A stretch of DNA of 51,034 nucleotides from an uncultured Commensalibacter sp. (GTDB lineage: Bacteria; Pseudomonadota; Alphaproteobacteria; Acetobacterales; Acetobacteraceae): positions 1 to 51,034 of the forward strand of contig CAMPDW010000017.1 in the NCBI GenBank assembly GCA_946699565.1. The letters run 5' to 3'. The notes under the pieces are model-generated. The model was not told where the DNA came from. It saw only the letters and a program-made list of their open reading frames with translations, and did no database searches. Both the position numbers and the translations under genes were made by a program. This document shows, in pieces, positions 8,350 to 21,540 of the stretch. How positions within the stretch are numbered: the first letter of the stretch is position 1; every line of letters starts with the position of its first letter.

Positions 8350-9769
8350 ATCATATAAAGAAAAAATTATTCATTCGTTTGATCAGGCTGATCAATATGA
8401 TGATTATGCTGTAATTCAGAAAATTGTTGCTGTAAAACTTTCAGAATATATTAAAAATAATTGTATGGATTACAATTCATTAGATCACAAAATTTCAATA
8501 TTGGAAATTGGATGTGGAACCGGATTTTTGACGGAACATTTGTTATATTTATTTCCAAACGCTGAATTCGTTATAACGGATATATCATCACAAATGTTAA
8601 AAAGAGCAGAACAGAAAATTAAAAAATGTTCCAATGATATAATTTTTAAAATCATGGATGGAGAAAATCCTCAATTCGATAAAAAATTTGATTTGATATG
8701 TTCAAATTTATCTATACAATGGTTTCATGATCTTGCATGTGCTTTAAAAAAATTAACAAATTATTTAAAACCTAATGGTTATATTATTTGTTCTACCCTC
8801 GCATCAGAAACTTTTAAAGAATGGCGATCAATCTATTTGCATCATCAATTTGAATGTACCTTACAAAATTATCCTAAAAAAGAAGAATTTGAGTTTTTTT
8901 GGCCAAAAACAGGTTCAGGTTATTGGGTATATGAAAAGATAATAGATCATTTTAATCATGGTCTTGATTTTTTTAGAGAATTAAGATTTATAGGGGCATC
9001 GGTGCCAAATAAAGCTTCAGTACCTTTAAAGCGTTTCCAACTGAATAAGATAATTTCAGATTTTAATAATTATTATAAATATTGCACATATCATTTGGCT
9101 TTTGGAATTTTTCGAAAATTTTCTGCTAAAGGTTTTTTTGTAACTGGTACTGATACAGATGTTGGCAAAACGTTTATATCTGCATGCCTAACAAAATTAT
9201 TAAATGCCATTTATTGGAAGCCTATCCAAACAGGTTTAAATTGTAATCTGGGGGATACCCATAGAATTTGCCAATTGTTAAATTTAAAAAATTATGACTT
9301 TTTAAAACCGATAATTGAATTACAGGCACCATTATCACCTGAAGAAGCTGCAAAAGTTGAAAATAGATATATTAATTCTGATTTTATGGATAGAATTAAT
9401 CTTAATTCTAACAATACTTATATTATTGAAGGGGCAGGTGGAGTTTTTGTTCCAATTAATGAAAATTTAATGATGATTGATTTGATTCAAAAAATTAATC
9501 TTCCTGTTATCATAGTTACTCGAACAACTCTTGGAACGCTAAATCATACTTTAATGACTATAGAAGCTTTAAGAAAGCGTCATATTTCTATTGCGGGAAT
9601 AGTTTTAAATGGAGAAATGAATGAAGCGAATAAACAAGCTATTATTAAACATGGAAAAGTTAAAATTATAGGTGAAATTCCTTTTTTTCCATCTATTAAT
9701 TTAAAAGAATTAGAAATCTCATGTCGTAAAATAAATATACCTATGAAATATTTTGGTTACGATTATTAA
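8342..9769 (+). CDS. Fused malonyl-ACP O-methyltransferase (BioC) / dethiobiotin synthetase (BioD)
   Basis: One uninterrupted frame encodes two biotin enzymes. Residues 1 to about 250 are a class I SAM methyltransferase: SFDQADQYDDYA at the front, motif I LEIGCGTGFL near residue 54 and SNLSIQWFHD. This is the BioC pattern, which starts pimelate synthesis by methylating malonyl-ACP. From about residue 264 there is a BioD ATPase: Walker A GTDTDVGKT, YWKPIQTGL, ELQAPLSPEEAA and IIEGAGGVFVP; BioD closes the ureido ring of dethiobiotin. The start at 8342 (MLKSYKEK) overlaps the esterase stop by eight bases; an earlier start at 8312 would overlap by 38 and add nothing conserved. The domains are joined by only a few residues with no stop or shift. 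Confidence 0.88.
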   Translation: MLKSYKEKIIHSFDQADQYDDYAVIQKIVAVKLSEYIKNNCMDYNSLDHKISILEIGCGTGFLTEHLLYLFPNAEFVITDISSQMLKRAEQKIKKCSNDIIFKIMDGENPQFDKKFDLICSNLSIQWFHDLACALKKLTNYLKPNGYIICSTLASETFKEWRSIYLHHQFECTLQNYPKKEEFEFFWPKTGSGYWVYEKIIDHFNHGLDFFRELRFIGASVPNKASVPLKRFQLNKIISDFNNYYKYCTYHLAFGIFRKFSAKGFFVTGTDTDVGKTFISACLTKLLNAIYWKPIQTGLNCNLGDTHRICQLLNLKNYDFLKPIIELQAPLSPEEAAKVENRYINSDFMDRINLNSNNTYIIEGAGGVFVPINENLMMIDLIQKINLPVIIVTRTTLGTLNHTLMTIEALRKRHISIAGIVLNGEMNEANKQAIIKHGKVKIIGEIPFFPSINLKELEISCRKINIPMKYFGYDY

Positions 9770-9918
9770 TTATTTTGTTTTAAAAAAAATTTGACAAATT
9801 TCTTAAAATTTGTAACTAAAAATAGTATTGAAGAATGGACTTGCTTTTATATATACAATATTAACTTATATCTGAAAAGTTATATTGGATAAAATAGCCT
9901 AATCATAATGAGGACATA

Positions 9919-10086
9919 ATGGCGAAAAGTAATACGATACAAATTAAACTGCTTTCAACAGCAGAGACAGGTTTCTTTTATGTAACTAGAAAAAACGCAC
10001 GTGCACATACGGGGAAGATGGAATTAAAAAAATATGACCCAGTTGTACGTAAACATGTTGTTTTTCGCGAAGCAAAAATCAAATAA
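9919..10086 (+). CDS. rpmG: 50S ribosomal protein L33
   Basis: A 55-residue basic protein starting [18 protein letters not shown] and continuing [18 protein letters not shown], then [19 protein letters not shown]. This matches L33 over its full length. It is the form lacking the zinc-binding cysteine pairs. An AGGA ribosome site lies a few bases before the ATG. It is a single-gene unit bounded by a 149-base upstream gap and a terminator hairpin downstream. The upstream gap contains a TTGACA at 9791-9796 without a good -10 box, and a small AT hairpin at 9794-9813. Confidence 0.96.
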   Translation: MAKSNTIQIKLLSTAETGFFYVTRKNARAHTGKMELKKYDPVVRKHVVFREAKIK

Positions 10087-10115
10087 TTTTTTAAAATAAA
10101 ATTATTGTACAATTT

Positions 10116-10153
10116 AAAAACTTTGGCTATTCAATTTAGTCAAGGTTTTTTTA
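10116..10153. terminator. Rho-independent terminator between convergent rpmG and ftsB
   Basis: A 13-base stem (10116-10128 with 10138-10150, including two G-T pairs) encloses a nine-base loop and runs into a T tract on the plus strand. The 5' arm starts with five A's, so the minus strand also ends in a T run; it could stop both rpmG and the eno-ftsB transcript. Confidence 0.75.
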
Positions 10154-10203
10154 TTTTATAAAATTTATACTTTTGTGATAATTAAACAAGTTTTTTTAAA
10201 AAA

Positions 10204-10548
10204 TTAATATAAATGTTCATTAGTTTTATAAGGGATGACAATTTCATCACTATGTGCATAACTCAACATAACTCTTGTTCGTTCATCTAGCAAATCTGCA
10301 TCAAGCGCATTTTCTTTTAATCCCTTAACACGCTTGTTCCAGGCATTAAATTCAGATATTGCATCTTTTTGACTTTGTTGAGCTCTAATCATTTGCTCTT
10401 GCTGAATACGAAAACTTTTAAGCCCGTAATCACCATCAAATGTATTTTTCACAAAATAAGCGGTTAGCATTAAAAAGAAAAGGGGAGGTATTGTTGCCTT
10501 TATAAATCTTTTAATTGCATGAAATATATGCACAATACTCTCCCTCAA
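10204..10548 (-). CDS. FtsB/DivIC-family septum formation initiator protein
   Basis: A 114-residue bitopic protein: a short basic cytoplasmic start, one membrane helix at about residues 18-34 (TIPPLFFLMLTAYFV), then DGDYGLKSFR and a Gln/Glu-rich helix that should form a coiled coil, matching the FtsB layout. FtsB links FtsL and FtsQ in the divisome. It sits 22 bases downstream of eno on the same strand, the conserved alphaproteobacterial eno-ftsB arrangement, which strengthens a call that would be modest on sequence alone. Confidence 0.8.
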   Translation of the reverse strand: MRESIVHIFHAIKRFIKATIPPLFFLMLTAYFVKNTFDGDYGLKSFRIQQEQMIRAQQSQKDAISEFNAWNKRVKGLKENALDADLLDERTRVMLSYAHSDEIVIPYKTNEHLY

Positions 10549-10570
10549 TCTTTTACAACCCTGATCAAAA

Positions 10571-11863
<1,293 letters not shown>

Positions 11864-12066
11864 TTAACCTTACATTTTTATTTTTTAATTAGCGTATGAA
11901 TTTGTATTCAAATCTAGTTCTTTAGATTGATTAACTTGCAAAAATATCGAATAAATAGATATTGTATAAAACAATACCAATTATAAACAACAAATAGTTA
12001 AATTACTAGTTATTTACAATATACGAGCAGTTTTTAAGTAATAAAATGAATAGCAGGAGAAATTTT

Positions 12067-12523
12067 ATGAAGCGAATTCCCTTTATTTATTTTGTATTGG
12101 GGATCTTATCGCCTTTACCATTAATTATAATGGCTTTATTTATATTATTTTATCCAGCATCGATACCATTACCAAAATTGATGGTTCTATTTGTTAGCTA
12201 TGCAGCGGTTATCTTATCTTTTATGGGTGGTATTCATTGGATGTTAGCAATACAAAAGCCAATTGTTTATTTGCAAGAGGATGATGGAGAAACGAGTATA
12301 AAACGATTATTATTATCAGTTGTTCCTTGTATCATTGGTGAAATAACAATTTTAGCAATTTTATATAATTATATTTTAACATCATTAATAATCTTAATGT
12401 TAAGTTATTACTTTTTGTTATTTTATGAAAAAAATAGTTATTTACCCACTGAATTACCTAATGGTTATTTTTCTGTACGTTGGATAATAACCTGCCTCAT
12501 GGAAACATGTTTTATAGGAGTAT

Positions 12524-12543
<20 letters not shown>
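12067..12543 (+). CDS. DUF3429-type integral membrane protein
   Basis: A 158-residue protein with about five hydrophobic segments ([94 protein letters not shown]). The SFMGGIHW motif in the second helix is characteristic of DUF3429, whose function is unknown. I chose the ATG at 12067 because AGGAGA lies six bases before it; a start at 12046 lacks a site. Its last 20 bases overlap the end of kdsA on the other strand. The gene points against its leftward neighbours and interrupts the usual kdsA-eno order. Confidence 0.78.
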
Positions 12544-15012
<2,469 letters not shown>

Positions 15013-15039
15013 TTATATTTAAAAGTTAGTAATTATTAT

Positions 15040-15339
15040 TTATTTATGAGGAGTATTTTGATTTGATGGTACAGGTTGAGGTTGCGCAAGTATATCATTT
15101 GTTTTCGTTGAGGCGCCTTTGTTCATGATTGCCATTGTTAGACATAAAATCATGAAAATAGCGGCAAGAATTGCCGTTGTTTTTGTTAAGAGATTTGTGG
15201 TTCCTCGACCTGTCATAAACGCACCCATACCTTGACTGGATCCGATACCCAATCCACCACCTTCACTTTTCTGAATTAAAACAATTCCAATCAAAGCAAA
15301 AGTTACGAATATGTGTAAAATTAACAAAACAGTCATCAT
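15040..15339 (-). CDS. secG: Preprotein translocase subunit SecG
   Basis: Small inner-membrane subunit of the SecYEG channel. The 99 residues have two membrane helices (about 3-20 and 53-72) flanking the conserved cytoplasmic loop LIQKSEGGGLGIGSSQGMG, followed by the GRGTTNLLTKTTAILA block. The polar tail is variable in the family. It lies 38 bases after tpiA and 51 before pyrG on the same strand. Confidence 0.93.
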   Translation of the reverse strand: MMTVLLILHIFVTFALIGIVLIQKSEGGGLGIGSSQGMGAFMTGRGTTNLLTKTTAILAAIFMILCLTMAIMNKGASTKTNDILAQPQPVPSNQNTPHK

Positions 15340-15377
15340 GGTATTTATATACTTTCATAATCAATAGGAATAAAAAG

Positions 15378-16133
15378 TTAAGACCTGATAAATTCTTGGG
15401 CAATATCAATTAATTTAATAAAGTCTTTTGGAATAATACTAACTCCTCCAACTAACACACCGCTAAGTTCAGGGATAGCATAAATATCTTTGACATTATC
15501 AGGTTTCACAGAACCTCCATATAATATAGATATTTTTTTACCATTTTCTCCATATTGAGCAACAAGTTTTTTACGAATGAACTGAATCATTTCGGTAATT
15601 TGTTCATTATTAGCTGTTAAACCTGTACCAATAGCCCAAATAGGTTCATAAGCAACCAAACCATCAAATTGTTCTGGTAAGGAACCTTTTAATTGGACTT
15701 CAACAATGGATTCCTGATTATTTGCATTACGTTCTTGTTGGGTTTCACCAATACAGACAATGGGTAATAATCCGTTGTTTTGTGCAGCCACTGTCTTTTT
15801 AAGAACAAGTTGGTTACTTTCATGATGATCTTTTCTGCGTTCTGAATGTCCAAGAATAACATAGTTTACACCGATATCTTGTAATATTGCGGGAGAAATA
15901 TCTCCTGTGTGTGCGCCTTTATTAGCGTAATGACAATCTTGTGCGCCTAAACCCAAAGGGCTATTTTTGATCATTTCCTTAACAAGTTGCAATTGTGTAA
16001 AAGGTGGACAGAGGATAGTTTTAGCAAAATTCTGATGTTTTTTTGTATAGGTGAGTAATGTTGAAACAATATGTTTTGTTTCATTTATTAATCCATTCAT
16101 TTTCCAATTACCAATAATAATCGGATTGCTCAT
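15378..16133 (-). CDS. tpiA: Triosephosphate isomerase
   Basis: Interconverts dihydroxyacetone phosphate and glyceraldehyde-3-phosphate. The sequence shows IGNWKMNG with the catalytic Lys, VILGHSERR with the catalytic His, AYEPIWAIGTG with the catalytic Glu, and the phosphate-binding ILYGGSVKPDN and VLVGGVSI. At 251 residues it is full length. First gene of the leftward tpiA-secG-pyrG-kdsA unit; the 209-base gap to the divergent ppiD gene must hold both promoters, but I could not pick a clear pair. Confidence 0.96.
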   Translation of the reverse strand: MSNPIIIGNWKMNGLINETKHIVSTLLTYTKKHQNFAKTILCPPFTQLQLVKEMIKNSPLGLGAQDCHYANKGAHTGDISPAILQDIGVNYVILGHSERRKDHHESNQLVLKKTVAAQNNGLLPIVCIGETQQERNANNQESIVEVQLKGSLPEQFDGLVAYEPIWAIGTGLTANNEQITEMIQFIRKKLVAQYGENGKKISILYGGSVKPDNVKDIYAIPELSGVLVGGVSIIPKDFIKLIDIAQEFIRS

Positions 16134-16342
16134 TTCGATATACTCCTTAAAATAAAGTAACGTTTAATAATCAGGATAGATTAGATATAAAGCTTATAGT
16201 ATATAAAGTGGATATGTTATAAAAAATGTTTTTTAAAGTTATCTATGAATAATATTTTTAAATGTTTTTGTAGATCAGTTTAGTCTTATCATTTATAGAT
16301 TGATTTATTGTTAATTAAAATAACGCGGTTGGATTATATCAC

Positions 16343-18265
16343 ATGTTATCTCGGTTAAGGCATTTATTTATTGATTCCTGGTTTGGACGAATTCTTATCG
16401 GACTTATCTTTGTTGTATTTGTTGGATGGGGTGTCAGTGATATTTTCATGAATATTTGGAGCAACGGCTTTAATGGAGACCCAAATATTGTTGCAACGGT
16501 TGGTGATCGAAAAATTTCCGTTCAAGAACTAGATAATTTTGCCCAGAAGGAAATAAACCAACTTGTTGCTAAACAGGGTTTTTCTGATCCTACTCAAATT
16601 CCACCAATTGAAAAAAGTATGGTAGTAAGAGAAACATTGCAAAAATTAATTCTTCAAAATATATTGGTAAATAAATCGAATTCATTAATTGTTGAAGTTC
16701 CTGATGCGATTATTCGTGATGAAATTTGGAATACGCCTGAATTACAAACAAATGGTAAATTTGATCGTGCAAAACTTAATTATATTTTAAGGAGGGCTAA
16801 TCTTTCAGAAGCTAATTTCTTAAAAGATGTTCGTGATCAATTATCAATTCAAAGCATGATTAATCCAATGGTTTCTGGGATTCAAGCTTCTGAAAGTTTT
16901 ATAAAACCTTACTATCAATTTTTAAATCAAACACGACAATTAAATTTTATTTTTGTTCCTTTTAATTATTTTCACGCTAATGAGCTTTTTCAAGAAAGAG
17001 ATTTAAAACGTTATTACGATAATCATCTTTGGGAATTTACAATCCCTGAATATAGACGAGTAAAACTTGTTATTTTGACTCCTAAAACAATTGCAAAAAG
17101 CCTAGAAATTGATGATAAAACTTTACTTCAATATTATGATGCAAAAAAAAATGATTTTGTTCGTGCTGAGGCAAGAAATTTTCAGATTGTAACTTTTAAT
17201 GATCAAAAACAAGCCCAATTGTTGTTTGATTTTTGGAAAGTTCATAATGATTGGAGCAAGGTTATGGATTTTGCTCAAAGAAATAAGGGAACAGCCATTG
17301 AAATGAAAAATTTGCAACAATCAGCGATTCCTTTACCAGAATTAGGAAAAACTGTATTTAGTATAAATTCAGGAAGTGTTGCTAAACCATTTCAAACGAC
17401 AACAGGTTGGTCTGTTATAAAGGTTACACAAATTATTCCACCTAAAAATATTAGTTTTGAACAAGCTAAATCTCAATTAAGAGAGGAAATGGTCAATGAA
17501 CAGGCAATGCAAACACTTGGAAATCGTGTAAGTCAATTGCAAAATATTATTGCTGGAAGCAAGGATCTTGAAAAAATTACTTCTGATATTGGTGTTGCTG
17601 CAATAGAGGGAACTTTGAATGAACAGGGATTGACTTTAGAAGGTGATCCTGCTCCTATTCCAGCAGAAGGGAAATTTAGACAAAATATGCTTAATAAAAT
17701 TTTCTCTAGTGCTAAAAATGCTTATCCATCATTAATAGCTGGTGATAATAATGCTTACTATGCTTTCATTGTTGAAAATATTTTACCCGCCCATCAGGAA
17801 TCGTATGAGCAGGCTAAAAATAAAGTTATAAAAACATGGAAAAATGCTAATATTCAGCGACAGGCTAATATTGCTGCAACTGAAATTTACAAAACTGTTT
17901 TATTACAGAAAAAAAGAATTGAAGATGTAAAATCGGATTTCGCTTTGCAAGTAAGCCAACCTTTTTCTAGACAAAAGGCAGTTTATAATCTTGTTCCTGC
18001 CGTACAAAATCAGGCTTTTTTAATGAATATAGGGGATGTTACTATGATGGAAACACCTGATGGTTTTATTGTTGCTAGTTTAAAATCTATTAAGACGCCA
18101 AATCCAAAAGATAACATGGAATCTTATCAACAATTAAAAGATAATTTAACCGATTCCATGAAATTTGATATTCAAGCTAGTTATGCAATTTCATTAGAAC
18201 AGCTCAATAAATCTATTATCAATCAAAAAGCCCTGGATGCACTTATCAATCAGCTGAGTCATTAA
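16343..18265 (+). CDS. PpiD/SurA-type membrane-anchored peptidyl-prolyl isomerase
   Basis: Envelope folding factor of 640 residues. It has a short cytoplasmic start, a single membrane helix (about residues 14-35, ILIGLIFVVFVGWGVSDIFM), a SurA-like N-terminal domain beginning TVGDRKISVQELDNFAQKEI, and a parvulin-like segment near residues 240-365 (EARNFQIVTF, then VFSINSGSVAKPFQTTTGW, VIKVTQIIPP). The parvulin region looks diverged, so it may act mainly as a chaperone, as E. coli PpiD does. The position before trpE, 21 bases away, is common in alphaproteobacteria. Confidence 0.85.
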   Translation: MLSRLRHLFIDSWFGRILIGLIFVVFVGWGVSDIFMNIWSNGFNGDPNIVATVGDRKISVQELDNFAQKEINQLVAKQGFSDPTQIPPIEKSMVVRETLQKLILQNILVNKSNSLIVEVPDAIIRDEIWNTPELQTNGKFDRAKLNYILRRANLSEANFLKDVRDQLSIQSMINPMVSGIQASESFIKPYYQFLNQTRQLNFIFVPFNYFHANELFQERDLKRYYDNHLWEFTIPEYRRVKLVILTPKTIAKSLEIDDKTLLQYYDAKKNDFVRAEARNFQIVTFNDQKQAQLLFDFWKVHNDWSKVMDFAQRNKGTAIEMKNLQQSAIPLPELGKTVFSINSGSVAKPFQTTTGWSVIKVTQIIPPKNISFEQAKSQLREEMVNEQAMQTLGNRVSQLQNIIAGSKDLEKITSDIGVAAIEGTLNEQGLTLEGDPAPIPAEGKFRQNMLNKIFSSAKNAYPSLIAGDNNAYYAFIVENILPAHQESYEQAKNKVIKTWKNANIQRQANIAATEIYKTVLLQKKRIEDVKSDFALQVSQPFSRQKAVYNLVPAVQNQAFLMNIGDVTMMETPDGFIVASLKSIKTPNPKDNMESYQQLKDNLTDSMKFDIQASYAISLEQLNKSIINQKALDALINQLSH

Positions 18266-18286
18266 CATTAAAAGGATTTATATTTC

Positions 18287-19798
18287 GTGTTGCAGGAAGA
18301 TTTTCAGATTAATCATCAAAAAACTGTAATTTATTCAATTAAATCGGCTGATTTATTAACACCTGTTGCAGCATTTTTAAAATTATCCAATTTAATAGGT
18401 AAAAATCCGGCAAATATTTTTTTATTAGAAAGTGTCCAAGGGGGAATTTCTCGGGCGCGATATTCTATAATAGGGTTATTACCTGACTTGATATGGAAAA
18501 CAATTGACGGCGTTGCATATATCAATCGAAATCCTTCGAAAAATAAAGAAGCGTTTATTCAAGAACATGAAAAACCCTTAGACTCATTAAGAAAATTAAT
18601 TTCCGCAAGTCAATTGGAAAGCAATATAGAAATGCCTCCAATGGTTGGAGGGATTTTTGGATATTTAGGATATGATATGGTAAGACAAATGGAAAACTTA
18701 CCTTGTCCACCGCTTAATGATCTTCAATTACCAGAAGGTGTGATGATAAGACCGTCAGCTTTTGCAATTTTTGATACCGTTAAAGATGAGTTGATTTTGG
18801 CTGCGCCTTTACGAGATCAATTTAAAGAGACGTTCAATAAGGCATTAAATACATTGCAAAAAATCCAAAATGCTTTAAATGAACCGCTTTCTCTGGAGCA
18901 AAAAGTACCAATTCGAGACCAAAAAACAATTTCAGAACCTGTTTCAACATTTACAAAAGAACAATTTAAAAGCATTGTTGCAGATATTAAAAATTATATT
19001 TTTAATGGAGATGTTTTTCAAGTTGTACCAAGCCAACGTTTTTCAATTACTTTTACTCTATCACCTGTTGCTTTATATCGTGCTTTAAGGCGGATAAATC
19101 CTGCCCCGTTTTTATTTTGTCTTCAATTGGATGATTTTTCCTTGATTGGTTCTTCTCCTGAAATTTTGGTAAGGTTTAGAGATGGCAAGGTTACAGTACG
19201 TCCTTTGGCAGGTACACGCCCAAGAGGTGAAAATTACGAAGAAGATATAAGGTTTGAAAAAGAACTTTTATCTAATCAAAAAGAACGAGCGGAACATTTA
19301 ATGCTTATTGATTTGGGTCGTAATGATGTGGGACGTGTAAGTGAAATAGGGTCTGTTCATGTAACGGAAAAATTTGTTATTGAACGTTTCAGCCATGTTA
19401 TGCATATTTCTTCCAATGTTGAAGGTACTTTGAAAAAAGGATTAAATGCCTTGGATGCTTTAATTTCAGGATTTCCAGCGGGGACACTTACTGGTGCCCC
19501 TAAAATAAGAGCTATGCAAATTTTGGACGAAGTAGAACCAACACGAAGAACCACTTATGCAGGTTGTGTTGGTTATTTTGGAGCAGATGGGAGTATGGAT
19601 ACTTGCATTAGTTTGCGTACTGCCTTAATTAAAGATAAAAAAATGTATGTTCAAGCGGGTTGTGGCGTTGTTGCGGATAGCGATCCAGAAGCTGAATATC
19701 AAGAGACAAGACAAAAAGCAAAAGCTTTGTTTCGTGCGGCAGAAGAGGCTTGGCGATTTGCATCTTCTAATAAAGCTTTCTTTAAAAAAGCAAATTGA
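18287..19798 (+). CDS. trpE: Anthranilate synthase component I
   Basis: Converts chorismate to anthranilate with ammonia from TrpG. Visible: the N-terminal feedback-site segment (LLESVQGGISRARYSIIG), GGIFGYLGYDMVR, and the chorismate-binding core with GDVFQVVPSQRF, LIGSSPEILVRF, RPLAGTRPRG, LMLIDLGRNDVGRV, FPAGTLTGAPKIRAM and QAGCGVVADS. Length of 503 residues is typical. The start is GTG, with AAAGGA 11 bases upstream. There is no Trp-rich leader or attenuator in the 21-base gap to ppiD, so control must act further upstream or on the enzyme. Confidence 0.96.
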   Translation: MLQEDFQINHQKTVIYSIKSADLLTPVAAFLKLSNLIGKNPANIFLLESVQGGISRARYSIIGLLPDLIWKTIDGVAYINRNPSKNKEAFIQEHEKPLDSLRKLISASQLESNIEMPPMVGGIFGYLGYDMVRQMENLPCPPLNDLQLPEGVMIRPSAFAIFDTVKDELILAAPLRDQFKETFNKALNTLQKIQNALNEPLSLEQKVPIRDQKTISEPVSTFTKEQFKSIVADIKNYIFNGDVFQVVPSQRFSITFTLSPVALYRALRRINPAPFLFCLQLDDFSLIGSSPEILVRFRDGKVTVRPLAGTRPRGENYEEDIRFEKELLSNQKERAEHLMLIDLGRNDVGRVSEIGSVHVTEKFVIERFSHVMHISSNVEGTLKKGLNALDALISGFPAGTLTGAPKIRAMQILDEVEPTRRTTYAGCVGYFGADGSMDTCISLRTALIKDKKMYVQAGCGVVADSDPEAEYQETRQKAKALFRAAEEAWRFASSNKAFFKKAN

Positions 19799-19843
19799 TC
19801 GTGTGTTTTAATAATAAAAAAATTTATGGATTTCAAAGATACC

Positions 19844-20440
19844 ATGATTTTACTTATCGATAATTATGACAGTTTTACGTATAATCTCGTTCAATATTTA
19901 GGGGATTTAGGATGTGAATGTCAGGTTTACAGAAACGATACAATATCCGTTGAAGAAGTTATGGCTTTAAAATCAGAAGCTATTGTTATTTCGCCTGGTC
20001 CTTGTACACCAACTGAAGCTGGTATTTGTTGTGATTTAATTAAAGTTGCTGCCCCTAAAATACCTATTTTAGGTGTTTGCCTTGGTCATCAAGCAATAGG
20101 TCAGGCTTTTGGTGCAAAAATCATTAAAACTAACCCCATGCACGGCAAAATTTCTGCTATTTATCACGATGGACAGGGATTATTTAAAGAGTTGCCCAAT
20201 CCACTTAATATTACACGTTATCATTCGCTTATTATACAAGCTGATACCCTATCAAATGATTTCTTATTAACAGCATTTACAGACGATAAAATTTTAATGG
20301 CTTTGCAACATAAATATTTTCCTTTATATGGAGTTCAGTTCCATCCAGAAAGTATTGCTTCTGAAAAAGGACACGAAATATTAAAAAATTTTCTTTTATT
20401 AGCCGAGAAATGGAATGAAAAACAGGATTTAAAAAAGTAA
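19844..20440 (+). CDS. trpG: Anthranilate synthase component II (glutamine amidotransferase)
   Basis: Glutaminase partner of TrpE. Class I amidotransferase signatures: ILLIDNYDSFTYNLVQYLG at the N terminus, ISPGPCTPTEAG, nucleophile Cys in ILGVCLGHQAIGQ and the His-Glu pair in GVQFHPESIASE. I place the start at 19844 because homologues begin MILLIDNYDSF; an in-frame ATG at 19826 would add six residues, and neither has a strong ribosome site. It lies 45 bases after trpE and nine before trpD. Confidence 0.95.
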   Translation: MILLIDNYDSFTYNLVQYLGDLGCECQVYRNDTISVEEVMALKSEAIVISPGPCTPTEAGICCDLIKVAAPKIPILGVCLGHQAIGQAFGAKIIKTNPMHGKISAIYHDGQGLFKELPNPLNITRYHSLIIQADTLSNDFLLTAFTDDKILMALQHKYFPLYGVQFHPESIASEKGHEILKNFLLLAEKWNEKQDLKK

Positions 20441-20449
20441 GGTATAACT

Positions 20450-21532
20450 TTGTCTTTTACATATATATTACAAAAAGCATTGCAAGGACAAAAGTTTTCC
20501 TCTGAAGAGTCTTATGAAATTTTTGAGGAAATTTTTTCTGGACGGGTTCCTCATGCGCAAATTGCGGCTTTTTTAATTATTTTACGGATGCGTGGTGAAA
20601 CAGTAGACGAGCTTTTGGGTGCAGTTCGTTCTATGCGTCAAAGAATGTTGCCAATTCAATTAATGGATTCAGAAACAATTGATGTTTGTGGAACAGGTGG
20701 GGATGGTCGGAGTACCTTGAATATTTCTACAGCGGTAAGTTTTGTATTGGCCGCTTTGGGGATATCTGTGGCCAAACATGGTAATAGGGCTCAGTCTTCT
20801 AAAAGTGGTGGCGTGGATGTTCTTGCTGCTTTAGGTATTCCTCCAGAAGATAATTTTGAAGTTATTCAAAATAATTTATCTGAACATAAACTGGCTTTTT
20901 TATCAGCATTTATTCATCATCCAGCCCTTAAGGAAATAAATATTGTTCGCAAAGATCTTGGTGTCCGAACCATTTTTAATCTTTTAGGTCCTTTATTAAA
21001 TCCTGCAAATGTCTCTTATCAAATGATAGGTGTTTATCAGGAAAAATGGCTTTATCCTTTGGTTCAGGTTTTAAAAAAATTAGGTTCCAAACGAATTTGG
21101 GCTGTTCATGGATATATTGATCCAAATAAATCAGAAAATGGTGTGGATGAAATAACTTTGGCAGGCCCTTCTACAATATTAGCATTAGAAAATAATCATA
21201 TTATTCCTGTTGACTTAACTTTATCAATTATTGAATCTGTTGGGTTAAAGCCAGCTCCACTTTCAGAAATTCTAGGGGGAAACCCTATTGAAAATGCCAA
21301 AGCCTTATTAAGTATATTAAATGGAAAAAAGGGGGCTTATCGAGATACAGTTTTGATTAATGCAGCTATTGCACTACATATCGTAAAAGGTTATTCTTTA
21401 ATAAATTCACATGGTGAAATTAATATTACTATTTTAAAAAATCTTATTGTTCAAGCTACGGAAGCTATTGATAGTGGTTCTGCTTTATCTGTTCTCCAAT
21501 CTATACAATGTAAAAATTTAACAAAAATTTAG
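20450..21532 (+). CDS. trpD: Anthranilate phosphoribosyltransferase
   Basis: Attaches phosphoribosyl pyrophosphate to anthranilate. It shows the PRPP-binding glycine-rich segment IDVCGTGGDGRSTLNIST, the KHGNRAQSSKSGGVDVLAALG block, RKDLGVRTIFNLLGPLLNPA and VHGYIDPNKSENGVDEIT. At 360 residues it is slightly longer than average. The start is TTG with AAGG seven bases upstream, nine bases after trpG, consistent with one operon. Confidence 0.96.
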   Translation: MSFTYILQKALQGQKFSSEESYEIFEEIFSGRVPHAQIAAFLIILRMRGETVDELLGAVRSMRQRMLPIQLMDSETIDVCGTGGDGRSTLNISTAVSFVLAALGISVAKHGNRAQSSKSGGVDVLAALGIPPEDNFEVIQNNLSEHKLAFLSAFIHHPALKEINIVRKDLGVRTIFNLLGPLLNPANVSYQMIGVYQEKWLYPLVQVLKKLGSKRIWAVHGYIDPNKSENGVDEITLAGPSTILALENNHIIPVDLTLSIIESVGLKPAPLSEILGGNPIENAKALLSILNGKKGAYRDTVLINAAIALHIVKGYSLINSHGEINITILKNLIVQATEAIDSGSALSVLQSIQCKNLTKI

Positions 21533-21540
21533 ATGAAATC

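Noticed and set aside
9794-9813. Hairpin ACAAATTT/AAATTTGT downstream of bioC-bioD as a terminator
   Set aside because: It has almost no G-C pairs and no T tract follows on the plus strand; it overlaps a TTGACA instead.
18266-18286. Possible trp attenuator before trpE
   Set aside because: Only 21 bases separate ppiD and trpE; there is no leader peptide with Trp codons and no room for alternative hairpins.
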